A DNA stretch of 64,000 bases. Source: Aculops lycopersici (taxonomy: Eukaryota > Arthropoda > Arachnida > Trombidiformes > Eriophyidae). Below, in pieces: positions 8,873-19,568 of this stretch. Numbering within the stretch: position 1 is the first letter of the stretch; each line of letters opens with the position of its first letter. The position numbers were made by a program, and so were the translations under genes. The stretch lies in contig WNKI01000001.1 of the NCBI GenBank assembly GCA_015350385.1, positions 2,026,079 to 2,090,078 of the forward strand, read 5' to 3'. Below the pieces are notes generated by a model. That model was not told the DNA's origin and ran no database searches. It worked only from the letters and a program-made list of their open reading frames with translations.

Positions 8873-11800
8873 ATGGTGGGTCAAATTCGCAGGGTCAAGA
8901 TAAAATTCAACTCATTATCAGCCTCATTAACATCCTCAACAAACATCAACCAATCTGGAATCGGTGGCTCATCTTCGTCATCTCACAACCAGAATGCACA
9001 AACGTCTAATCGAATAACTACAGCCAAATATGGCTATTCTACCTTTGTGCCCAAATTCCTATTAGAGCAATTTCGCAGATACTCGAACATATTCTTTACT
9101 ATTATTGCACTCTTTCAGCAGATACCAAATGTATCGCCAACTGGCAGATATACTACAGCTGTGCCACTTATATGTATACTTGGTGTTAGTGCCATCAAGG
9201 AGTTATTTGAAGACTTAAAACGCCACAAGGCGGATAGGAAGGTTAATGAAAGTGAAATTTATGTTCTAAACAAGAAAACACTCAACTGGGATCTCATTAG
9301 ATGGCAAGATGTTAAAGTTGGCGATCTTGTCAAATGTATAAGTGAAAGTTTTTTTCCATCAGATATATTATTGATCTCCTCCTCAGAGGAGAGTGGAATG
9401 TGCTACATTGAAACTGCCAATTTGGATGGTGAAACAAATTTAAAAATCCGTCAGTCGCTACCCTGCACATCAGTATGTAGAACCAGTGAGCAATTAGCAG
9501 CTACTTTAGACTCTGCAACTATTGAATGTGATTTACCGAATGCTAGACTCTACGAGTTCGAGGGCAGGTTATTGATGCCAAACTCTATCGATACCTATCC
9601 TCTAGGGCCCGAGAATATATTGCTAAGGGGCGCCAAGTTGAAGAATACAAGTTGGGTTTATGGTGTTGTATTATATACTGGTCATGAATCGAAACTTATG
9701 TTGAACTCTTTGGCCGAAACGCCAATCAAACAATCTCGATTGGAAAAAGTGACCAATGTTCAGATATTATGGCTTGTATTTATACTACTGACAACAGGTT
9801 TCATTAGTGCCGTATTCTCACAAATGTGGACTTCGGGTAATCCACATTGGTATATATTTGACAATCCAGAGGCATCATTTAATTTTGGCATGACTTATTT
9901 GACATTCGTCATCTTATACAACAATTTAGTTCCCATCTCATTGCAAGTTTCATTGGAGGTTGTGAGAACATTTCAAGCGCATTTTATTAATTCAGACATT
10001 GAAATGTACGATAAAGAATCAGATACCTTTGCTATGGCTAGAACAAGTAATTTGAATGAAGAATTAGGTCAAGTTAAGTATATTTTATCCGATAAAACTG
10101 GAACACTAACCAAGAATGTGATGAAGTTCAAAAAATGCAGTGTCAATGGGCAAATGTATGATGATAGTACATTCAACCTGTTGGCTGAGGCAGCTCAAAA
10201 TGAATTGCCTTCAGACTATCATGTGGCTACTGGCGACATAATACAAAGTGACTCTCTGGCCACGACAAGCGATCCCCTTGCAAGACCCAAGTCTAGCATT
10301 ACTGATAAAAATGCCCTCCTAAAGAAACACAGCCACATTGTGAACGAGTTCCTAACTCTCCTGTCGCTATGTCACACTGTGGTACCTGAACACGATTCAG
10401 AGGCTCAGAGACGATTTTTGAAGGATGTCGATACAGATAGTCTCTCCAAAAAGACTACCCAACGTAAATTTGACGTAAAATCCGACTCAAAATGCGGCAA
10501 ACGGGGTAATGGTGGTGAAGAATTTGAGATCTCGGCTGTGGATTCGAGCGACGAGATAGATTTGAATGGGAGGACTGATGACATTATGATGTCGAACTCG
10601 GCAAACTCATCAAGAACCTCGTCCTCGACAATCCTCTACCATGCAGCTAGTCCCGATGAAGCAGCTTTAGTTCGTGGTGCCCAAATTGTGGGTTACGAGT
10701 TTACCAAACGAACACCTCAGCATGTTCAAGTGAGCAAATTTGGCCAGGTTGAAACCTACGAGGTATTGCATGTGTTTGAATTTGATTCCTTCCGCAAGCG
10801 AATGTCTATCATAATCAAGGCACCTGACAATAGGATCAAGATTTACACCAAAGGCGCGGACACTGTGATATTCGAGCGACTGGCTAGTGATGATTTGACT
10901 GAAATAACATCGAAACACTTGCAACGCTTTGCCCACGATGGCTTTAGAACTCTCTGTTGTGCATACGCCGAAATTGAACAGTCAAAATATGACCAATGGC
11001 TGTTGGGATACAAGGAGGCGAATTTGGCCTATGGCGATGCCAAGACTAAGATGCTAGATGCTTGCATGGCGGAACTAGAGCGCGACTTGTTTTTATTGGG
11101 TGCCACTGCGATTGAGGATAAACTTCAAGATGATGTACCTGAGACTATTGATATGCTTCTCAATGCCGGCATCAACTTTTGGCTATTGACAGGCGACAAA
11201 CAAGAGACTGCTATCAATATTGGTTTCTCATGCAAGCTTTTATCACGAAACATGCCACTTATACTGATCAATGAGGAAAGTTTCGATGCAACTCGTGAAC
11301 TTATCGACACCACAACATCAACCTCAGACTCGGCGCTTGTAATCGATGGTAGGAGTTTAGAGTATGCCCTGAGGGCTGATCTCAAGCGTGATTTTATGAA
11401 GATAGCTTTAAAATGTAAATCAGTCATCTGCTGTCGAGTGTCACCCTTTCAGAAGGCGGAAATGGTTGATCTAGTCAAGGACCTTACTGGTGATGTAACT
11501 TTAGCCATTGGAGATGGTGCGAATGATGTTGCTATGATTCGAACGGCCAACATCGGCGTCGGTATTTCCGGTAGCGAGGGTTTACAAGCGGCTCACTCGG
11601 CCGATTACACGATATCCCAATTCAAGTTTCTCACAAGACTGCTTCTAGTTCACGGGGCGTGGTCATTGGCGAGATCGCGTCAGATGATCCTGTACAGTTT
11701 CTACAAGAACATAGCCCTCTATGTGGTGGAGTTTTGGTTTGCCATTGTTAGCGGCTGGAGTGGTCAGACAATCTTCGATAGATGGACCATAGCTTTGTAC

Positions 11801-12507
11801 AATGTTATTTTCACAGCTGCTCCACCCTTCGCAATGGGTGTTTTCGACAGGAAGTATCCGGCCAGCCTAATGCTCAAATACCCCCAACTGTACAAGTCTG
11901 GCGACTCAGGTGGCAAGGAATCAATGATTAGAAGTTTCTGGATGTGGATTGCCACCGCCTTTTGGCATTCGTTATTTTTATTTTGGTTCACCTACTTCAT
12001 AATCTATCATGACGCCCTCTGGCCGTCGGGTAAATCCGACGGTGGCTACCTGGTTTTCGGAAATATCCTATACACCTATGTAGTGGTCACCGTCTGTCTT
12101 AAGGCCGGACTTGAGATGAACTCCTGGACAATGTAAGTACTAGTTTCAATTAGATTAATCAGTTATGATCTATGCTAATCGTAACAGATGAATCACATTG
12201 ATAGATCCTAACCATCTTCTATTATATACAACTATACAGATTAACGCACCTAGCTATTTGGGGCAGCATCGTAAGTTGGTTCGTATTCCTAATCATCTAC
12301 TCAAAATTCTGGCCATACATACCCATTGGGCCAGACATGGCTGCCATCTACGAGTTAGTATTTAGTGCCGGAGTTTTCTGGTTAGGTCTAATGCTCGTCC
12401 CGTTCACGGCACTCGTTACGGATATCATCTACAAGATTCAAGTTTCATGGGCATTGCGCCATGATTTGCCACCAGTAGCTGGAACGCCACTTCTGGCGGC
12501 GAGGTAA
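8873..12507 (+). CDS. ATP8A: P4-ATPase phospholipid flippase, ATP8A-like
   Basis: Flips aminophospholipids to the cytosolic leaflet, normally with a CDC50 partner. Exons are 8873-12132 and 12240-12507, joined across a 107 bp intron (AT|gtaagt to acag|A), giving 1175 aa. Visible motifs: FFTIIALFQQIP in TM1, TANLDGET in the actuator domain, PISL in TM4, phosphorylated Asp407 in DKTGTLT, AASPDEAALV in the nucleotide domain, LLTGDKQETA, and GDGANDVAM near 880. RHKADRKVN, MARTSNLNEELGQVKYI and the TM1-TM2 glutamines match ATP8A1/2 best. Two oddities stand out. About 75 residues (near 508-586), Ser/Asp-rich, are inserted between CHTVVPEHD and ILYHAASPDEA, where the human protein has only a few. The protein ends about 25 residues after TM10, without the long tail of human ATP8A1/2. 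An alternative donor at GCGAG|gtaaac could extend the end, but I found no convincing tail exon. Confidence 0.92.
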
Positions 12508-14602
12508 ACAACAAACAAAAACAAGGGCGACGTCACGCAGCTTGATGGGATGAGAAAACCCATCGACCATATGATCAAATCCGATATGGAGTAGTTATCG
12601 CCGCTGCCACCACCATTACCGTCAACTATGGCTTCTATATATTTATATATATTTATATATATAAAAGAGAGTGAGAGAATGATGATATGAGCTTAGGCTA
12701 TCTTTGTATTGTGTTGAATTGTTTTGTTTTATTTTGTTTTGTTGCGGCTGTTGACTTTGTTCGCTTTTCGTCGCACCAGTTGAGCAGATAAACTCACTTT
12801 CTACCGCTTCCACTGATACCGATACCAACTGCTCACTTAGCCAACCGATCGAGCGGCCAACAAAGGCGCCACTATGCGCGTGATTGTCGCCAGTTGTATC
12901 TAGCGCCTTTGGGGAAAGCACAAACGACATGAGCAATATGGCAATTTAACCAACCAATCCATTCAACTGGGACAGCGAGCAAGCGGTTGAGCCATCCAAG
13001 TTAAATCATTGCACGAAAGACAACGAGACGACTCCCGAGTCTCAAGTCCTGAGTTGAGGCCGGATAGTTAGCGTGCCTCTAGGAGCGCGAGTCCTTTTTG
13101 TCTTGGGTTTGATGATCGTCTTATCGATCATCAAGCTTATCACTCATCTAAGCTCATAATTGAGTCTTTCAATCGACACTCTCTTTGTTTCCCTCGCCCT
13201 CAACCCCACGACAAGCGCGACGATCAAACTCAATTGAGCCGCCAACAACTAGGCGGCGCATAGTGCACTCTTCAGCCGCGGCTAGTGCGCTAGGTGGTTG
13301 GCACAATGGCGACGTTCTTTGCGTGCCATCGACTTGGTAGTCGTCGTCATCTTCGTCGTCGTCGTATAAGTTAGTCGTGCTAGCGAGCGGGCAACTGGCC
13401 AATAGAAACTCTATCGCTCAATTGATAGAGTGCCGCGGTGCAACATTGTCGCCGCTTCATGATAATAAACTTCGGTCGGCTGTTCTTCTTTATCGCTCCA
13501 ATTCACGTTAGCCCCGAGCGCGCAAACATAGCCACACGTCAAATATCAACAACGTTGTTAGTTGTCTCTTTATTACAAGCCCACAACAACCACCACTACC
13601 AGTCATAAGTCGCCGATGCCCGGCAACTGACTCGTCTAATTTCCGTGGAGAGCGAGTTGAAGTGAACGCGCGAATTGGGCCAGCTGTTCGCTCACCTGGG
13701 CATCCGGTTGGTCGATGGATCTTGTGTGCAATCAAAATGATTGCATAGCCATGAGCAACTTCCGGCGCCTCTGTAACACCAGGACGCTCGGCTCTACTGT
13801 ACAGGTTATTCTTGCGAGTTTCTTACAAGTGCGCATCCGGAAATTAATAATGATCCCAATTGAACGAACGACGAGGTAAAAAAGCACACCCTATTTCTCG
13901 CTACATCAAAAGACACGCACTAGATCATAAACTTAAACAGTTTGCCAAACTCATTGCTCGCGCCTATCGCGCTTCGGGCCGGCGAACCCGAATCGAAGCA
14001 GATCGAAGTGGCAAGTTGATTGGCGGGCTTGTGTCCCAGGTTTGCGTGCACATATCATCATGCGGAGGCATCATATCAGATTGCTCGGCTTGTAGTCATC
14101 GAGACGTCGATTGGTCTTAGGATCGGTCGTCGGTATCACATGCGCACTCTCCACCAGGAAATCATTGATTGGCTCATGGTGATGGTTGCGCGCCTTATCC
14201 TTATCCTGTGCTTGTAAGACGACATTGTCGAGATGCAATGAAGACTAAAACAACGACTTGTTAGTCGACGACACTTTCAACGACCACGCAAGCCATCTCT
14301 GTCGGCCTGTAAGCCCGAGGGGCGACGGTGCTTTCTCATCTCGCCCCCAAGCCAACTGGCTTGACTTCTTCTCTCCCTTCCCCCTCCGCCTATTGCGTTG
14401 ATTCCCCTTTGCGAGGTATCAACACTATCCTTCTAGATTCATGAGGCAGGCAATGTCTCGATTGGCCTGTTAGCTGGTTTTTATCGGTTGGCAAAGGCTG
14501 GCTAGTCTACTCTACTTCGTTGCAGACTTGCCTCTCGCTAACAAGTCATCATTCAGCTAACGCCGTCAATCAATCGATAACTCGTGATTCTCGAGAGCCA
14601 AG
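12508..14602. other. 2.1 kb intergenic between flippase and GPCR
   Basis: No convincing coding exon, although short ORFs exist on both strands. An AT-rich repeat lies at 12634-12664 near the flippase 3' end. Leader exons of the downstream GPCR, including its missing ectodomain, could lie here, but I could not find a segment with the expected six-cysteine pattern. Confidence 0.4.
12634..12664. repeat. AT-rich tandem repeat (tatatatt units)
   Basis: Repeated TATAT/TTATAT units about 130 bp past the flippase stop codon. It is simple AT-rich 3'-flanking sequence. Confidence 0.8.
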
Positions 14603-14761
14603 ATGGTGTTGAGGAATAGAGAAAGTTCGAATTTCTACATCAACGAGCATCAAAACAACAAATTGACCAACACCACCAACGAGTCCCCAGTCCTTGCACC
14701 TGGTTGCAGATTAAGTTGCGAGAGTAGAAGATTCAAAAGAGCAGTGGAGAATAATGAATAA
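14603..14761 (+). other. Upstream ORF overlapping the GPCR start codon
   Basis: ATG at 14603 opens a 52-codon reading frame that ends with TAA at 14759-14761, a few bases past the GPCR ATG at 14754 and in another frame. If both are on one transcript, this uORF would be expected to reduce GPCR translation. The peptide has no recognisable domain. Alternatively 5' splicing removes it. Confidence 0.4.
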
Positions 14762-16139
14762 TTTAAGCATGATCAATAATCTTACCTCTTCCATTGGTTC
14801 AATGGTTGGAACGGCATCTACAACAATCACAAAAGCAGCAGCAACAACCATAACCGCGGCACAACAACCACCTGCTACTGCAACTACAACGACAGCAGTA
14901 TTATCCACCACCACCACATCAATGACCTCGGCTGCAATTCTAGATCAGAGGCTAACTGAATTGTTAAAAAATTACCCAGAAAACAACTCAATTTCAGAGA
15001 GTGACATCGACAACATTCAACTGGTGGCCGATATTGGCTACTCGCTCTCCCTATTCGCGCTCGTGTTTGCCTTGCTCATATTAACCTGCATCAAACGATT
15101 ACGAAGCCCAAAGAACAACCTACACCTACAATTGTTTATATCATTTATAATCAGATGCTTGTGCCACTGGATACAACGTTTATTTGTTCACACACAATTA
15201 CTAGATGACTCAAGTGTAAGTAAACATAATTGACTCTGTCGCTTCCGATGATTGCGTATATGATGTAGCTATGCAACCGGAAACTGCAAGAGCAAACACT
15301 AACCCACTGTTCGTTTATTAAATTTCTCTTGTTGAATTTGAAATGAATTTACATCAATCCAATGACAAACTCAGGGCTGGGGATGTAAATTCGTTACAGT
15401 GATCTGGCAATACTCGTTACTAGCTAACTATAATTGGATTCTCATGGAAGGTGTCTATTTGTACAGTCTGATCTTCTTCACATCGGTCTCACCCTATGGA
15501 CCCTCAATCTTGGGTTACATTGTCTTTGGTTGGACCATGCCACTTGTTTGCATAATTCCGTGGATCGTGGCAAAGGTAAACTATGAGAATTTTAGCTGCT
15601 GGCTTACAAACGTGAATCAGGCTTACTTTTGGATCCTCAGAACTCCCATCACTATGTCCATAATAGTAAGTATCTCGATCAATTCTATTCAATTTGCTAA
15701 TATATAACGATTTCCTCTGTTTCGACTCAAGTCGTCAAAAGAAACAACTTCTCTAACCATCCAATTATCGTCTCAATCATCATTATTTTACCAATAGCTC
15801 AACTTCCTCATTTATATTAGAATATGGCTGGTCCTCTATTCGAAAATCTTCTCAGGAGCCATGACTCCACAACCCTCCAAGAGGGAAACTGAAAACAATT
15901 ATAAGAAGCTCTTAAGGTCAACCTTGGTCCTGATTCCTCTCTTTGGAGTCCATTATGCGGCCCTGCTGGTCTTTCAGTTTATTGCCGAGCTGAACAAGTA
16001 TGCTCTGGCCGAGGTCATCTGGTTGTATGTGGAGCAACTGTTCTCCTCTTGCCAGGGATGCATCGTTGCCTGTTTATACTGTTTCTTAAATGATGAAGTC
16101 CACCAAGAGATCAGAAGACTGTGGCGTCATCTCAAATAA
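14754..16139 (+). CDS. Class B (secretin family) GPCR, parathyroid-hormone-receptor-like
   Basis: Seven-transmembrane peptide-hormone receptor built from exons 14754-15215, 15375-15665 and 15798-16139, all phase 0, with introns of 159 and 132 bp; 364 aa. GYSLSLFALVFALLIL in TM1, NNLHLQLFISFIIR in TM2, Cys158 at the top of TM3 followed by YNWILMEGVYLYSLIF, Cys229-Trp in the second extracellular loop, and NNYKKLLRSTLVLIPLFGVH entering TM6 match human PTH1R (for example YRKLLKSTLVLMPLFGVHY). SSCQGCIVACLYCFLNDEV is the TM7 region. Upstream of TM1 are only about 85 residues, rich in Thr and Ala and free of cysteine, so the usual six-cysteine hormone-binding domain is absent from the model. An in-frame stop at 14712 means any ectodomain exon would have to be spliced on. 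The gene converges on ING, 220 bp apart. Confidence 0.87.
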
Positions 16140-16359
16140 TCATAATAATAAGATTAATATTAACAATGACTTTAATGACGATCATCATTATCATCATCAT
16201 GACCAAACCGAAGGTAGAGTTGAAGAGTATCTTTCAATTTGGATTCTAAATTTGGTATCTTTCCTTCCTCTCATCGTTATAATAACGCACCTGTTAGCTA
16301 TCTTAAATCTTATGCATAGCAGCGAAAGCGCTAAATGAGAGTATAATATAGTGTTGTAA

Positions 16360-17046
16360 TCATATCTTCTGGCGTTTAGCTTTGTGTTTTCCCTTCTTGT
16401 TGATATTAAAACACTCGGGACAATACCACTTGCCATTCGGTTTAGTCTTCAACTCGACACAAGCAAAGTGGAACCACTCAATGGGACACTCCTTGTTGTC
16501 GCAAGCAATCATTTCGCCAAACGAAACCTGATGGCAAGTACAATATTTGGGCTCATTTGGATCCAATGGCATGTCTACAGCTAGTGGCTCGGCTAAAAGA
16601 TTCCCACTGCTTCCAATTGAGTTGGAATTTGGTCCTGTCTTGGCGCCACTCTTATGCTTCTTGCTTGTATCCTTATTCTGCTGGCCGCCACCTGAACCAT
16701 CACCCGAATTTCCATTACTTGAAGCGTCATTAACTACTTGAGCACCGCTTAAACTTTCTAAACGTCTGATGTGCTTATCTACTAAATCATAGGTTTGCTT
16801 TGCCAAGTCAACCTTGTCGTCGGCATATGTTCGCGCCTTGTCGAACAAATCCATCGATTCCTTAAATAAGGAGGCGCGCTCATCCTTTCTTACCGATTTT
16901 CTATATTCCTTGACACAATCATCTATTCGTCTAACAATATCGCCGGCCCTCTTGTCCAAATCAGCCATCATACTAAAGTTGCGCTGCAACTCTGACGGAA
17001 CGTGTTCAAGGGTTTCGATGAAGTGATCAAATGAGGTGATTGACAT
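16360..17046 (-). CDS. ING4/5: Inhibitor of growth protein, ING4/5 type (PHD finger)
   Basis: Chromatin reader that recruits histone acetyltransferase complexes to H3K4me3. Intronless, 228 aa, starting at ATG 17046. The N-terminal ING domain (about 1-105) includes LEHVPSELQRNFSMMADLD and DDKVDLAKQTYDLVDKHIRRL, nearly identical in pattern to human ING4/5. A Gly/Ser/Asn-rich linker (about 105-160) replaces the longer basic linker. The DMPLDPNEPKYCTCHQVSFG block leads into a complete C4HC3 PHD finger (about 172-215) with the GEMIACDN and WFHFACV segments that read trimethyl-lysine. The basic end KKGKHKAKRQKI resembles the polybasic tail. It lies downstream of the PKI-like gene on the same strand. 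Confidence 0.95.
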   Translation of the reverse strand: MSITSFDHFIETLEHVPSELQRNFSMMADLDKRAGDIVRRIDDCVKEYRKSVRKDERASLFKESMDLFDKARTYADDKVDLAKQTYDLVDKHIRRLESLSGAQVVNDASSNGNSGDGSGGGQQNKDTSKKHKSGAKTGPNSNSIGSSGNLLAEPLAVDMPLDPNEPKYCTCHQVSFGEMIACDNKECPIEWFHFACVELKTKPNGKWYCPECFNINKKGKHKAKRQKI

Positions 17047-17360
17047 GTCGGCTTTGGATATTGAAGGTTCAATTTATCAAAATGATGGTTAACCCTTGTT
17101 TCGTCGATGATTCTTGGTTTTGATTTTGCCTTGCTTCTTGGGTTATAATATTATTGACGTGGTACATCGATAAACCCCTTGGTTTAAGACACTCGTATTT
17201 GTATCTGCTGCTCTCTTCGTGTCAGAATTGTAACAATTGCTATTGAGTTATAATTAATTAACTCCCTAAAAGTTATATAGTGGAACAAATAACCTCAATT
17301 GTGTATCTTCGTGGTCTCATTTATTTTGTAATCAAAGTATAGTTAATTTAGTTGATATAA
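17047..17360. other. Intergenic between the PKI-like gene and ING
   Basis: 314 bp separate the stop of the PKI-like gene from the ING start on the same strand. A minus-strand AATAAA at 17320-17325 serves the PKI-like gene. The remainder should hold the ING promoter. Nothing else is visible. Confidence 0.5.
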
Positions 17361-17657
17361 TTATCCGCTTGATTGGCTTTCACTAGACTCTTCCATTGGT
17401 ATATCACTAGTTGAAGCCACTGATAAGTTTGTCATCTTTTCTTGGATCTCCGTTTGCTTGATTGGCTCAATATGATGAGATTCTGGAGTTAAAGCGTTTC
17501 GACGTCCAGATTTATTACACTGCTCTCGAAGTTCCTCTGGATTCATCAATTCCTCTCCTCCTTGTTGGTTGTTATTGGCCTCAGTTTGTTGTTGTTGATG
17601 ATGCTGCTGCTCCTGTTGTTGTTGCTGCTGAGAACCGCTTGAGGTTGACTCCTGCAT
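17361..17657 (-). CDS. PKI: Small PKI-like inhibitor of cAMP-dependent protein kinase
   Basis: 98-aa intronless ORF starting at ATG 17657. Residues 9-32 are a glutamine-rich tract. KSGRRNAL at 49-56 matches the PKA pseudosubstrate of vertebrate PKI (RTGRRNAI), with Arg52, Arg53 and Ala at the pseudophosphorylation position. I71-M75-L78-V80 has the spacing of the PKI nuclear export signal (L37-L41-L44-I46). The interval from the second Arg to the export signal is 18 residues in both, so the two align without gaps at an offset of 34. The acidic Ser-rich C-terminus (MEESSESQSSG) is also PKI-like. Differences: Arg15 is Lys, and the Phe10 anchor has no counterpart at its place. If functional, it would bind and inhibit the PKA catalytic subunit and export it from the nucleus. 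Confidence 0.78.
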   Translation of the reverse strand: MQESTSSGSQQQQQQEQQHHQQQQTEANNNQQGGEELMNPEELREQCNKSGRRNALTPESHHIEPIKQTEIQEKMTNLSVASTSDIPMEESSESQSSG

Positions 17658-19568
17658 GGCTACTGGACTAGAGCAAGCATCTTTGGTTTAAATTTTCTTT
17701 TCTAGGTCTAATTTGTGTAGGTTTAATTTCAATTGAGATCTTTCAGGTTGAATGCTATGTTTACGTATTGATGAGCTAAAAGTCTGGACTATATCTGGAT
17801 ACCGAAACCCCTTGCTTATTGGACTACTTTTCCTGGTTCAAAATACGCGCGCGTCGCACGGGCATAATACACACACAAATGAATGGGAAATATTTTTCTC
17901 CCAGCTTGCAAAAAGTCTAGAGTCAAATGGGCAAAGCGAGAGCCAGCAAAGAGCGGGTAAATTCTGGCGCCCACTTTGTGCGCTATAGTAGGTTGGCAAC
18001 AATACAGGGGCCATCATCAATGCAGCAAAGTCTATAGAGGTTTCTATGGAGCGATCACTCCCCTAGATCTCCTAATTTCTATGCCAACACTAATACCAAT
18101 AACCAGCACCAATTTCTATCCTAATGGAAAAATGCACAGCAACGAGAGGGCGAGAATGAAAGGGATCAATGTGCTGACGTGCTGCATCCGGACTGGGACC
18201 CTCGATGGTGTGGATCCAGTGTGGTCACTAGCACAGCCATTTATAATGGAAGCTGACGTGCGATGAATTGAAATTGACGCTACATCCATTGCGCGTGTTG
18301 TCTTCCTGCCACGAGCTTGCCATCGATCTACTGGCAACTCGTCAAAGACGAGCGAGCCTCGGGCGAGTCGTAGCGATTGAGGATTAAGTGGGTCGCTTAG
18401 ATTAGACTAGGACTTTCTTCTCATAGGTTCCCATAGGTTCTCTTTGGTTCCGTTGGTCTAGTCGGTTTAGTAATCGAATTCCGGTCGTCTGCTGCTTGTT
18501 AGCCCACTGGCGGGCTGGCTGAATGGTTGGCCAGTTAAGTTTGTTGCACATGACAATAGTCATCAGCACTAATGGATGGTTTGCTCGTCTTCGCCCACCA
18601 TTTACGCCGTCCCTTTAATGATGATTTCTCCTTTATTGGTTCCCTGGTTTGGCAAGCTAACTGCTGCTAGCTTCAACGATTGAGGGCGACCAAAGAGAGA
18701 AACTTGCGCGGCCTTGCCAGCACGTCGATATGCCTCTGAAGTTCTGCATCTTCCTGTTTAGGGAAATTTGCTTTGGACTATGGGGATTTTGCAGCATCGT
18801 GCTCCCAAGTGCCAATGTGTGTGAACGACTCTGCGTCCTCGCCTCTCAGGGATTTTGTACGCTCAAAATTTGAGCCTCAAATCCAAGTTCACGAACTTGG
18901 CACTGACAGCAGCGGCCGCATTGAGTGTTTTGTGTTGCTATTGAGCAATGCGAAGCAATTTGTTTGCGTAGTAAAAATAGACGGGATTTTGCTGTAGCAG
19001 CGGCGTCTAAAAACATTGCGAGACTCATTGGAGAGTAGAAAAATTACCAATGGCGGACAGGAGCGATACAACCGTTGTGGTCTCTAGCTGACACCTGTTC
19101 TAGTTTGAAACATTCTTTACACCTATGGGCCCCATGAAATTTAACATAAGGTCAATTCCCGTTCATAGTCTATTAGAGAGCCCCCCCTCAAGCACACGAT
19201 GTTTTGATTGGTTGGAAACAAGCATTTGCCATTGCATCTATTAGCTATAATCTGTAAACATTCCACCACAATCACAACAACAACATCAACCAAATATTGC
19301 AACTCGAAGACGATTCAAGAATAGATCTAGAGCAAATGATTTGCCGTTATAGAGAAGAAACCTCAATGTACTATTTAAGAAAAGAGTATAACCATTGTGA
19401 TAATAATCAACTGGAACCCATCGTGTATCTATTAGTAGCGAAACCACAGCAACAAGGATAAGAGAAACAACGTCATCTTGTTATTGAATCATTTACCTTC
19501 CCAAAACCTTAGCTATATCTTATTATTCTATTTCTATCAAACACACAAACAAACAGCCAATTGCTAAT
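17658..19568. other. 1.9 kb intergenic before the SLC38A10-like gene
   Basis: It contains the promoter of the minus-strand PKI-like gene at its left end and the leader of the plus-strand transporter at its right. Short ORFs on both strands have no recognisable domain or codon bias. I see no RNA gene or repeat of note. Confidence 0.4.
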
